Positions 52,391 to 60,056 of a DNA stretch of 64,000 nucleotides are shown here, piece after piece. Source of the stretch: Halobacterium sp. R2-5. Its GTDB lineage: Archaea > Halobacteriota > Halobacteria > Halobacteriales > Halobacteriaceae. Numbering within the stretch: position 1 is the first letter of the stretch; the number at the start of each line of letters is the position of its first letter. The stretch covers positions 372,001-436,000 of the forward strand of contig NZ_JAANTH010000002.1 in assembly GCF_011734195.1 (NCBI RefSeq). The letters run 5' to 3'. The position numbers and the translations under genes are program-made. The notes under the pieces were generated by a model that had not been told where the DNA came from, made no database searches, and saw only the letters and a list, made by a program, of their open reading frames with translations.

Positions 52391-52398
52391 GTAAAAGG
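52391..52398 (-). promoter_or_regulatory. Candidate TATA element of the S10-spc operon
   Basis: CCTTTTAC on the minus strand, the only A/T cluster within 70 nt of the first gene, about 57 nt before the start codon. Confidence 0.4.
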
Positions 52399-52457
52399 GT
52401 GGCGTTTCCGCCGCCGGCCTGTGAGACCGTTTCACGGCCGTCTACCGCCGAATTCGT

Positions 52458-52474
52458 GTGCGAACTGTTCGCAC
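52458..52474. repeat. Inverted repeat upstream of the ribosomal operon
   Basis: GTGCGAA-CTG-TTCGCAC is a perfect 7-bp inverted repeat followed on the plus strand by TTTT. It lies about 60 nt beyond the candidate TATA element. It may be an upstream operator or a structural element; there is no gene on the plus strand for it to terminate. Confidence 0.35.
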
Positions 52475-52560
52475 TTTTCGGCAACTTACGGTACTCGCGT
52501 GCGCGACCCGGGTGCCGTCCCCGTATGTCGGTTTCTCCCAAAGCCGTCTCCAAAGCGTGG

Positions 52561-52570
52561 ATTTATATAC
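52561..52570 (+). promoter_or_regulatory. TATA element of tRNA-Gly
   Basis: ATTTATATAC is a strong archaeal TATA box 38-47 nt before the tRNA, allowing a short 5' leader for RNase P processing. Confidence 0.6.
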
Positions 52571-52607
52571 AACCCTGCCGTTGTTCGGAATGCGAACGAA
52601 GACAGGC

Positions 52608-52678
52608 GCGCTGGTAGTGTAGTGGTATCACGTGACCTTGCCATGGTCACAACCGGGGTTCAAATCCCCGCCAGCGCA
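52608..52678 (+). tRNA. tRNA-Gly(GCC)
   Basis: A complete cloverleaf. The acceptor stem is GCGCTGG/CCAGCGC, the anticodon arm is TGACC-TTGCCAT-GGTCA with anticodon GCC, and the T arm is GGGG-TTCAAAT-CCCC. The discriminator is A and CCA is not encoded. Its 3' 20 bases plus a few flanking bases recur twice downstream. Confidence 0.95.
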
Positions 52679-52947
52679 CTTCTCACAGTACAACGCCGAC
52701 GAGCGACGCTTGTGTCGGTCGTCGCGTTTCGACGTGAAGTGCATGGGATTTGGGCTCGGAACGAGCGACCAGCGGGAGCGAAGTTCCGGCGTTCAAATCC
52801 CCGCCAGCGCACTTCTCTACTAATTCTCACCGCTGAGCGACGTTTTTGTCGATCTGCGTGAGTGCGTCGGGATTTGAACCTGCGAGACGCAGCCGAACGA
52901 AGCGAGGACCGTCTCGCTCCGTTCAAATCCCCGCCAGCGTACTTCTC
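52659..52947 (+). repeat. Three tandem copies of the tRNA-Gly 3' end, period about 130 bp
   Basis: The string from the T-loop through the acceptor 3' side and about 6 flanking bases (TTCAAATCCCCGCCAGCG, then a 7-8 nt tail ACTTCTC) occurs at 52659 (inside the tRNA), 52792 and 52922. Copies 1 and 2 match over 26 bases; copy 3 has one change. Between copies, weaker similarity remains (GGGATTTG at 52745 and 52869), so the whole 130-bp unit is repeated. This looks like successive attachment-site duplications by a tRNA-targeting integrase, or tandem duplication. The later copies lack the 5' tRNA half and cannot make tRNA. The rest of the gap, 52948-53196, shows no gene. Confidence 0.8.
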
Positions 52948-53162
52948 TGAACGCTACGCCCCGCAGCGATGGCCGTGTCGCGTCGGGCGTTCGGCGGTGT
53001 GTGTTAGCAGTAGTTGTGGTGTTACGTATCTACCGCTCGATGCAGTCTGGATTCAGCAAGCATCTCCATCGCTGATGGTGAGAAATACGGTACCGTTTCG
53101 CCCCCGGAATAACGTGTTAGCAGTTCATAGCAAGGGTAAGCCCTTGCCGTTGCAGGCTGATC

Positions 53163-53170
53163 GTTTATCC
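53163..53170 (+). promoter_or_regulatory. TATA element of the small four-Cys gene
   Basis: GTTTATCC lies 27-34 nt before ATG 53197, the leaderless spacing. Confidence 0.5.
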
Positions 53171-53196
53171 AGCTACTGAACATTTTCTCGGATGAA

Positions 53197-53331
53197 ATGT
53201 CCCTCCCAGAGACCGTCTCGAAGATCGACAGCCTGAGCGACGAGCGACGCGAGTGCATCGAAATCTGTGACGAGGCCGCCGAGGTCTGCGAGTGGTGTGC
53301 CGAAAGTCGCCGGCAGATGGCGAACGCATAA
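53197..53331 (+). CDS. 44-residue protein with four regularly spaced cysteines
   Basis: ATG 53197 to TAA 53329-53331. The peptide reads MSLPETVSKIDSLSDERREC onward; the cysteines fall at ECIEICDEAAEVCEWCAES, that is C-x3-C-x7-C-x2-C on a predicted helix. This resembles one helical unit of the four-helix copper-binding (CIEAC...CEWCA) ferritin-like proteins, which are normally over 100 residues. It may be a free-standing small metal-binding protein or a truncated relative. G/C third positions and a leaderless promoter support expression. Confidence 0.6.
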   Translation: MSLPETVSKIDSLSDERRECIEICDEAAEVCEWCAESRRQMANA

Positions 53332-53453
53332 CCGAACGACCGACGGAATCACTTATTTTCTATCATCAACCCGCACGTGGTCACGGTCGGCCCGCATACA
53401 GGTCTCACAAGATGACGAACCAACCCGAAGATCGACTCTACTAGGGGGACAAA

Positions 53454-54455
53454 ATGAATCTACTCTACCTCGTTGTTGGCGTAATCTTTCTCCTGCTGAC
53501 CGTGGTTGACATGCTTTGGACGACGCTGTGGGTCGAGGGGGAGGCCGGCCCCCTCACCTCTCGACTGATGTCCAGTACCTGGACGATACTCGAGAAGGTG
53601 TCCGGTGAGCGTCCCCGCGTGCTCTCACTTTCCGGACCGTTAATTCTCGTCCTCGGACTCACCATGTGGATTGCACTTCTCTGGGGCGGATGGACGTTCC
53701 TTTTCGCAGGCGGCGAGGAGAGTCTACTCGACACGCGAAACACCGGTCCGATCTCCTGGACAGAGCGGGTCTACTTCGTCGGATACACGGTCTTCACGAT
53801 GGGGAACGGAGATTTCACGCCGAACGGCGGGATCTGGCGGATCGCGACAGCGCTCACAACGGCCAGCGGGATGTTCTTCGTCACGCTCAGTGTCACGTAC
53901 GTTCTCAACGTCCTCAGTGCTGTTACACAGAAACGCTCGCTGGCGGGCAGCATCCACGGACTCGGCGAACAGAGTACGGAGATTCTCGAAACGAGTTGGG
54001 ACGCCGACTCGTTCCAGGGACTAGAAGTACCGCTAAACCTGATCGTGAACGAGCTCGATACGCTGACAGCGAACCACAAGGCGTACCCCATTCTCCACTA
54101 CTTCTTCACGCCAGAGCGGTCGCAGGCCCCGACGACAAACGTCACCGTCTTGGACGAGACGCTCACGCTTCTCCAATTCGGCGTCGAACCAGAGCACCGT
54201 CCGAGTGAGCCAACCATCACGCAAGCTCGGTCGAGCGTACAGTCGTACCTCGATACACTGGAGAGCGAGTTCGTCGGACCAGCGTCGCAATCCCCGCCTG
54301 CCCCCGATCTCGAACAGTTGCGCGACAGTGGAATCCCTACTGTCTCGGACGAGGAGTTTACCAACTCGCTTGTGGAGGTAGACGATCGACGCCGACTTCT
54401 ACTGGGCCTCGTCGAATCGGATGCACGATCCTGGCCCAACACCGACAGCCAGTAG
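53454..54455 (+). CDS. Ion-channel-like membrane protein with altered selectivity filter
   Basis: A 333-residue protein. Membrane helices at about 4-24, 61-83 and 128-155 surround a pore-loop segment (WTERVYFVGYTVFTMGNGDF). The filter reads T115-M-G-N118-G-D120 where potassium channels have T-x-G-Y-G-D, so Tyr is replaced by Asn and selectivity may differ. Residues 160-333 are soluble (SIHGLGEQSTEILETSWDAD) with no RCK or cyclic-nucleotide domain seen. A GGGGGA element 9-14 nt before ATG could serve as a Shine-Dalgarno. Codon use is less G/C-biased than neighbours. Confidence 0.8.
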   Translation: MNLLYLVVGVIFLLLTVVDMLWTTLWVEGEAGPLTSRLMSSTWTILEKVSGERPRVLSLSGPLILVLGLTMWIALLWGGWTFLFAGGEESLLDTRNTGPISWTERVYFVGYTVFTMGNGDFTPNGGIWRIATALTTASGMFFVTLSVTYVLNVLSAVTQKRSLAGSIHGLGEQSTEILETSWDADSFQGLEVPLNLIVNELDTLTANHKAYPILHYFFTPERSQAPTTNVTVLDETLTLLQFGVEPEHRPSEPTITQARSSVQSYLDTLESEFVGPASQSPPAPDLEQLRDSGIPTVSDEEFTNSLVEVDDRRRLLLGLVESDARSWPNTDSQ

Positions 54456-54599
54456 GCAATCACCTACAAGCCACGTCTTGAGCAGTGGATCCTTCACCTG
54501 TACTGAACGGCAGTTTCACACCTCACTCTGCACAAAGAAACCGTACTAGCAACTGCTGGTAGGACTCGATATTACCGACGGCAGTGAAAGGTCGCCAGT

Positions 54600-54779
54600 T
54601 TACAGGCGGTCCCGGAGCGTCGCCACGACGGCGACGCCGACGGCGGCGATAGCGACGGCGAACGCGACGGGGTTGGTGGTGCCGTCGCCGAACCGCCAGC
54701 CGAAGACGACGTAGCCGACGACGCCGAGGACGCACGCGAGGACGGCGACCAGTGCGAACGGGCCGGAGCGCTGTCGCAT
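54600..54779 (-). CDS. 59-residue small membrane protein
   Basis: ATG 54777-54779 to TAA 54600-54602 encodes a 59-residue peptide with two hydrophobic helices: FALVACVL-like text (PFALVAVLACVLGVVGYVVF) and VAFAVAIAAVGVAVVATLRD, joined by a short loop GWRFGDGTTNP. Basic residues at both ends (MRQRS, RDRL) suggest both termini are cytosolic. Strong G/C third positions support coding in this frame against the overlapping alternatives. Small two-helix proteins of this kind are common in haloarchaea; function unknown. Confidence 0.65.
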   Translation of the reverse strand: MRQRSGPFALVAVLACVLGVVGYVVFGWRFGDGTTNPVAFAVAIAAVGVAVVATLRDRL

Positions 54780-55011
54780 ATGTTAGACTGTTCCCGTGCG
54801 CACGTAAACCGCCCGACCGTCTGCACGCGCTGCGAGACCACTCGTATCACCGCTGTTACTGAAATTTCATTCATCTGACGACCGACCGTCGAGCGCGAGA
54901 GACCGGCTACTCACTCGCTGCGTGACGGTTTTGCCGCTTCTCCCGTGCCGCTGTGTACCACTCTTACGGAGGGTTTATGGCTCCGTTACATAATCACTCG
55001 GACAGTCGCTC

Positions 55012-56298
55012 ATGTCCCGGCTCTCCGCCTCCACGGTCGTCCGCCGGTACTACCTCTACCGGGCGACCGCGCGCCCCGGCTTCCACTACCCCGTCTACAC
55101 GCTGTTCCTGCTGTTCAACGACCTCACGCTCGCGCAGATCGGTCTCATCGCGAGCATCCAGTCGGTCGTCGTCGTCACCTCCGAGGTCCCCACCGGCTAC
55201 ATCGGCGACCGCATCGGCCGCCGGAACAGTCTCGCGGTCGGCGCCGCCATCATGCTGGTATCGAACGCCAGCTACCTCGTCGCGACCGACTTCGTCGGGT
55301 TCACGTTCACGTTCGTGACGCTGTCGTTCGGCGGCACGTTCGTCTCCGGCAGCGGGAGCGCGTGGCTCTACGACACCCTCCGGGAGCACGACATGGAAGC
55401 GGAGTTCACGCGCGTCAGCGGCCGCGGCCGCGCGCTCGGCCAGTGGCTGCGCGCGGTCACGCTCGTCGTCGGCGGGTTCCTGTACGCCGTCAACCGCTAC
55501 TACCCCTTCTACGCGGGCGTCGTGGCCGCCGCTATCAGCCTCGTGCTGGTTCTCAGGCTGCCGCAGAATCGCGCGTACGACGACGCCACCGACGGCGACG
55601 CCGCCGACGAGCGCATGACCATCGTCGACGCCCTCCCCGTCATCCGCGACCAGCTCACCGCGCCCGACCTGCGGTGGTTCGTCGTCTACCTCGCGCTGTT
55701 CAGCGGCGCGATTCTCACGATGGACATGTGGATTCAGCCCATCGCCCAGGACACCCTGGAGACGACGTTCGGTCCCACGCTCGACGGCTGGGCCATCCCC
55801 GAAGGTGGCGTGCTCGGCATCCTGTACGCCGCGTTCACCGTGGTGTCGGCGGTCACCAGCGACTACGCCAGCGACGTCGAGGAGCTGCTCGGCGTCCGCA
55901 CGGCGATACTGTTGATACCCGTCGCTATCGCCGCGACGTACGTGCTCGCGGGCCTCGTGCCGCTGCTCGTGTTCCCGATGTTCTTCGTGATGAAGGGCGG
56001 GCATTCCCTCGTTGGCCCCATCACGAACCGCTACATCAACGACCAGGTGCAGTCCGTCGGGCGCGCGACGCTGCTGTCGTCGGTCGCGATGCTGCGGAAC
56101 GTCGCCGGCGTCCCGTTCCGCGTCGGCAGCGGCATCCTCGCGACGTGGTACACGTCGATGACGGCGGTCGCCGTCCTCGGCGCCGTCTTCCTGGCCGTCG
56201 CGGTCGTCCTGTGGACGGTCGTGCCGCCCGTGAGCGAGGACTACGAGCCCCCGCAGTCGTCGAACGCCGTCGCCGCCGACGCCGCCGGCGAGGACTGA
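55012..56298 (+). CDS. Major facilitator superfamily transporter
   Basis: A 428-residue 12-helix transporter. The loop between helices 2 and 3 carries TGYIGDRIGRRNSLAVGAAI, the classic MFS G-x3-D-R-x-G-R motif. RYYLYRATARPGFHYPVY precedes helix 1 and GRGRALGQWLRAVTLVVGG marks helix 5. It may export drugs or metabolites; no substrate is predictable. Candidate TATA elements are GTTACATAAT (54985-54994) and GTTTATGG (54973-54980). Confidence 0.92.
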   Translation: MSRLSASTVVRRYYLYRATARPGFHYPVYTLFLLFNDLTLAQIGLIASIQSVVVVTSEVPTGYIGDRIGRRNSLAVGAAIMLVSNASYLVATDFVGFTFTFVTLSFGGTFVSGSGSAWLYDTLREHDMEAEFTRVSGRGRALGQWLRAVTLVVGGFLYAVNRYYPFYAGVVAAAISLVLVLRLPQNRAYDDATDGDAADERMTIVDALPVIRDQLTAPDLRWFVVYLALFSGAILTMDMWIQPIAQDTLETTFGPTLDGWAIPEGGVLGILYAAFTVVSAVTSDYASDVEELLGVRTAILLIPVAIAATYVLAGLVPLLVFPMFFVMKGGHSLVGPITNRYINDQVQSVGRATLLSSVAMLRNVAGVPFRVGSGILATWYTSMTAVAVLGAVFLAVAVVLWTVVPPVSEDYEPPQSSNAVAADAAGED

Positions 56299-56338
56299 CG
56301 CCGCCGTCGCTAAGTGCGAGCGCGTCGCAGTAGTCGGT

Positions 56339-56650
56339 ATGACGGTCATCGCGTTCCTGAGTGTCGCACCGGTCACCGAACAGAGCATGGCGGGCGACGT
56401 CGCCGGCGCCGTCGCGGCGCTCGACGACTTCGACGTCGCCTACGAGACGAATCCGATGGGGACGGTCGTCGAGGCCGACGACATCGACACGCTACTGGAC
56501 GCGGTCGGCGCCGCCCACGAGGCCGTCGACGCCGACCGCGTGAGCACGTTCCTGAAAATCGACGACAAGCGCACGAGCGACCAGTCCGCCCGCGAGAAGG
56601 TCGACGCCGTCGAGCGCGAGCTCGGCCGCGAGGCGCGCTCGGAGCGCTGA
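56339..56650 (+). CDS. Thiamine-binding protein of the MTH1187/UPF0045 family
   Basis: A 103-residue ferredoxin-like protein. MTVIAFLSVAPVTEQSMAGD and FDVAYETNPMGTVVEADDID are the family signatures. Characterised members bind thiamine or its derivatives in the cytosol. It starts 40 bp after the MFS gene and ends 48 bp before mch, on the same strand, so it could share a transcript with them. Confidence 0.93.
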   Translation: MTVIAFLSVAPVTEQSMAGDVAGAVAALDDFDVAYETNPMGTVVEADDIDTLLDAVGAAHEAVDADRVSTFLKIDDKRTSDQSAREKVDAVERELGREARSER

Positions 56651-56698
56651 CCGCGCGGACTGAGAAACCTCTTGTGTGGGGGCGCCGAAGCCGGCGGC

Positions 56699-57634
56699 AT
56701 GGACAGTCTCAACCGGATGGCGCTGGAGCTCGCCGACGAAGCCCTCGAGTTCACCGAGGAGCTCGACGTCGGCGCGTTCGAGCTGGACAACGGCGCGACG
56801 GTCATCGACTTCGGCGTCGAGCACCGCGGCGGCCTCGAAGCGGGCCTGCTGCTCGCGGAGCTCCAGACGGCGGGCCTGGCGACCGTCCAGACCCGCGTCG
56901 ACGAGGTCGCGGGCGCGACGTTCCCGCACGTGGAACTGGCCTGCGACCGCCCCGCAATCGCACTGCTCGGCGCGCAGAAGGCGGGCTGGGAGCTCACCGT
57001 CGACGACTACGAGGGGCTCGGCAGCGGGCCGGCGCGCGCGCTGGTCGCCCGCGAGGGCGAGTACGAGGCCATCGACTACGTCGACGCCTTCGAGTTCGCG
57101 GTGCTCGCCCTGGAGAGCGAGGCGTACCCGACCGAAGCGGCCGCCGACCAGGTCGCGGAGCTCGCGGGCGTGAACGCGGAGAGCGTCTACCTGCCCGCGT
57201 ACCGCACCGCGAGCGTCGCGGGCAGCGTCACCGCCGCGGCCCGCGCCGCCGAACTCGCGCTGTTCCGGCTGTACGAACTCGGATACGACCCGACGAACGT
57301 CCTCACCGCGTCGGGGAGCGCGCCCGTCGCGCCCGTCGCCGGCGACGAGGAGGAGGCAATCGGCCGCACGAACGACGCCCTCGCGTACGGCGGTCGCGTC
57401 CACCTCACGGTCACGGAGGACTTCGACGCGTTCGACGCGGTGCCGTCGTCGGCCGCCGACCGCTACGGGAAGCCGTTCGCGGACATCTTCGCGGACGTCG
57501 ACTGGGACGCCAGCGCCGTCGACGAGGGCGTCTTCGGGCCCGCCCAGGTCACCGTCGACGTCACCGGCGGCCCGACGTACGCGCTCGGCGAGGTCCGCGA
57601 GGACCTGCTCGCCGAGGGCTTCGACGTCGCCTGA
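56699..57634 (+). CDS. mch: Methenyltetrahydromethanopterin cyclohydrolase
   Basis: A 311-residue enzyme that hydrolyses the methenyl form of tetrahydromethanopterin-type (or folate-type) C1 carriers to the formyl form. Diagnostic text includes MDSLNRMALELADEALEF, GATVIDFGVEHRGGLEAGLL and the C-terminal TYALGEVREDLLAEGF. In methanogens it belongs to CO2 reduction; in haloarchaea it is thought to serve one-carbon metabolism. The RFAP-synthase-type gene at 20755 is compatible with a related cofactor. Start at ATG 56699-56701. Confidence 0.94.
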   Translation: MDSLNRMALELADEALEFTEELDVGAFELDNGATVIDFGVEHRGGLEAGLLLAELQTAGLATVQTRVDEVAGATFPHVELACDRPAIALLGAQKAGWELTVDDYEGLGSGPARALVAREGEYEAIDYVDAFEFAVLALESEAYPTEAAADQVAELAGVNAESVYLPAYRTASVAGSVTAAARAAELALFRLYELGYDPTNVLTASGSAPVAPVAGDEEEAIGRTNDALAYGGRVHLTVTEDFDAFDAVPSSAADRYGKPFADIFADVDWDASAVDEGVFGPAQVTVDVTGGPTYALGEVREDLLAEGFDVA

Positions 57635-57692
57635 CCCAGTCGGAGTCGCCGGAGGGCGGCGTTTTATCATCCGCGCGACCAACGTTGCGGCC

Positions 57693-59228
57693 ATGAACGC
57701 GCTGTCGGGGAAGTCGGTCGCCGTCGTCGGCGCGGGCTTCGGCGGGCTGTCGACGGCCTGCTACCTCGCGGACGCGGGCGCGGACGTCACCGTCGTCGAG
57801 AAGAACGAGCAGGTCGGCGGGCGCGCGAGCGCGCTCGAACGCGACGGCTTCACGTTCGACATGGGGCCGTCGTGGTACCTGATGCCCGACGTCTTCGAGC
57901 AGTTCTTCGGCGACTTCGGCCGGGAGCCCTCTGAGTACTACTCGCTAGAGCACCTCGACCCGCACTACCGCATCTTCTTCAAGGACAACGCCGGCCGGCG
58001 CCCCGGCCGCGACGCGCCGGGCCTCGACGTGAACGCGGACGGCGACGTCGTCGACGTGACGCCGGACCGCGAGCAGGTCAAGGAGGTGTTCGACGCCTAC
58101 GAGCCGGGCGCGGGCGAGACGCTCGACGACTACCTCGCGAAGTCCCGGGAGAACTACGAGGTGGGGATGGAGCACTTCGTCTACGAGGACCGCCCCCGAA
58201 TCCGGGACTGGCTCGACCCGGACCTCGCGGAGTACGCCCGCGGGCTCAGCCTGCTCGGGTCGATGCAGGACCACGTCGAGGGCTACTTCGACCACCCGAA
58301 GCTCCAGCAGATCATGCAGTACACGCTCGTGTTCCTCGGCGGCGCGCCGAACACGACCCCCGCGCTGTACAACCTGATGAGCCACGTGGACTTCAACCTC
58401 GGCGTCTACTACCCCGAGGGCGGCATGTCCGGGGTCGCGGACGGCATCGCCGACCTCGCGGCGGAGCTGGGCGTGGAGTTCCGCACGAACCACCCGGTCA
58501 CGAAGATTCACGGCTACCGCGGCGGGTTCAAAGTCGAGACCGACGGGGAGACCGACGTGCTCGCGGACGTGGTGGTCTCGGACGCCGACTACGCCCACAC
58601 CGAGCAGGAGTTACTCCCGCCCGAGAAGCGCCAGTACGACGCCGACTACTGGGAGTCCCGGACGTACGCGCCATCGGCGTTCCTGCTGTACCTCGGCGTG
58701 GAGGGCGACGTCGAGCCGCTCGCCCACCACACGCTCGTGCTGCCCTCCGACTGGGAGGCGCACTTCGGCCAGATTTTCGACGACCCCGAGTGGCCAGACG
58801 ACCCCGCGTACTACCTCTGCGTGCCGTCGAAGACCGACGACTCGGTCGCGCCCGACGGCCACAGCAACCTCTTCGCGCTCGTCCCCATCGCGCCCGGTCT
58901 CGACGACACGCCCGAGGTCCGCGAGGAGTACCGCGACCTCGTGCTCGACGACATCGCGGAGAACACCGGCGTCGACCTCCGGGACCGCATCGTCGTCGAG
59001 GAGCGGTTCTCCGTCTCCGAGTTCGCCGACCGCTACAACAGCTATCGTGGAACTGCGCTCGGGCTCGCGCACACGCTCCGGCAGACGTCGCTGTTCCGGC
59101 CGCCCCACCGCTCGGAGGCCCTCGACGGCCTCTACTTCACCGGGTCGTTCACCACGCCGGGCATCGGCGTGCCGATGTGCCTCATCAGCGGCGAGATCAC
59201 GGCCGACTGCGTGCTCGAAGACGCGTAG
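57693..59228 (+). CDS. crtD: Carotenoid 3,4-desaturase (CrtI/CrtD family)
   Basis: A 511-residue flavin desaturase. The FAD motif is VAVVGAGFGGLSTACYLADA, followed by VVEKNEQVGGRASALERDGF and FDMGPSWYLMPDVF, with FTGSFTTPGIGVPMCLISGE at the end, typical of phytoene-desaturase relatives. Placement in front of lyeJ and cruF matches the crtD of the Haloarcula bacterioruberin cluster, so 3,4-desaturation of dihydroxy-C50 precursors is likely; a phytoene desaturase (crtI) role cannot be excluded by sequence alone. Its TAG stop is immediately followed by the lyeJ ATG. Confidence 0.9.
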   Translation: MNALSGKSVAVVGAGFGGLSTACYLADAGADVTVVEKNEQVGGRASALERDGFTFDMGPSWYLMPDVFEQFFGDFGREPSEYYSLEHLDPHYRIFFKDNAGRRPGRDAPGLDVNADGDVVDVTPDREQVKEVFDAYEPGAGETLDDYLAKSRENYEVGMEHFVYEDRPRIRDWLDPDLAEYARGLSLLGSMQDHVEGYFDHPKLQQIMQYTLVFLGGAPNTTPALYNLMSHVDFNLGVYYPEGGMSGVADGIADLAAELGVEFRTNHPVTKIHGYRGGFKVETDGETDVLADVVVSDADYAHTEQELLPPEKRQYDADYWESRTYAPSAFLLYLGVEGDVEPLAHHTLVLPSDWEAHFGQIFDDPEWPDDPAYYLCVPSKTDDSVAPDGHSNLFALVPIAPGLDDTPEVREEYRDLVLDDIAENTGVDLRDRIVVEERFSVSEFADRYNSYRGTALGLAHTLRQTSLFRPPHRSEALDGLYFTGSFTTPGIGVPMCLISGEITADCVLEDA

Positions 59229-60056
59229 ATGCTGCGCTACCTCCTCGTCCTCTCCCGGCCGCGGTTCTGGTTCTACCTCGCCGGCCCCGTCGTCGTCGGC
59301 GTCGCGTACGCGGCCGGGACCGTCCCCGAGCTGTTCTCGCTGCCCGCGGTCGCGCTGTTCGCGTACTTCCTCGTGCCCGCGAACGTCTTCCTCTACGGCG
59401 TCAACGACGTCTTCGACCGCGACGTCGACGAGGTGAACCCGAAGAAAGAGGAGAAGGAGGCGCGGTTCCGGGGCGGCCGCGCAGTCGCCGCGGTCGTCGT
59501 CCTCTCGGGGCTCCTGCTCGTCCCAGTCGCCGCAGTGCTGCCGGCAGTCGCGTACCCGTGGCTCGCCGCGTGGGTCGTCCTCTCCGTGGAGTACAGCGCG
59601 CCGCCGCTCCGATTCAAGACGACGCCGCTGCTGGACTCCGCGTCGAACGGCCTCTACATCCTCCCGGGGGCCGCCGCGTACGCCGCGGTCGCCGGCCAGC
59701 AGCCGCCGCTGCTCGCGGTCGCCGGCGGCTGGCTGTGGGCGATGGGGATGCACACGTTCTCCGCCATCCCCGACATCGAGCCCGACCGCGAGGCCGGCAT
59801 CACTACCACCGCCACCGCGCTCGGCGAGCGCCGCACGTACGTCTACTGCGCGGCGTGCTGGCTCGCCTCGGCCGCCGTCTTCGCGGCCGTCGACTGGCGG
59901 CTCGGCGCCGTCCTGCTCGCGTACCCCGTACTCGTCACCGGTATCGTCGCCTCGGACGTGGACGTCGACCGCGCGTACTGGTGGTACCCGTTCGTGAACA
60001 CCGCCGTCGGCGCCGCGCTCACCATCGGCGCGCTCTGGAGGCTCGCGAATGGGTGA
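59229..60056 (+). CDS. lyeJ: Lycopene elongase/1,2-hydratase (UbiA-type prenyltransferase)
   Basis: A 275-residue membrane prenyltransferase with about eight helices. The first Asp-rich motif is NDVFDRDVDEVNPKKEEKEA (NDxxDxxxD form), and the second is FSAIPDIEPDREAGITTTA (DxExD form). By comparison with Haloarcula and Halobacterium, it adds C5 units and water to lycopene ends, building the C50 backbone of bacterioruberin. It follows crtD with no gap and overlaps cruF by 8 bp. Confidence 0.93.
   Translation: MLRYLLVLSRPRFWFYLAGPVVVGVAYAAGTVPELFSLPAVALFAYFLVPANVFLYGVNDVFDRDVDEVNPKKEEKEARFRGGRAVAAVVVLSGLLLVPVAAVLPAVAYPWLAAWVVLSVEYSAPPLRFKTTPLLDSASNGLYILPGAAAYAAVAGQQPPLLAVAGGWLWAMGMHTFSAIPDIEPDREAGITTTATALGERRTYVYCAACWLASAAVFAAVDWRLGAVLLAYPVLVTGIVASDVDVDRAYWWYPFVNTAVGAALTIGALWRLANG

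Noticed and set aside
52792-52940. Additional tRNA genes at the repeated tRNA-Gly 3' ends
   Set aside because: Only the T-loop and 3' acceptor strand are present; the 5' acceptor, D arm and anticodon arm are missing, so no cloverleaf can form.
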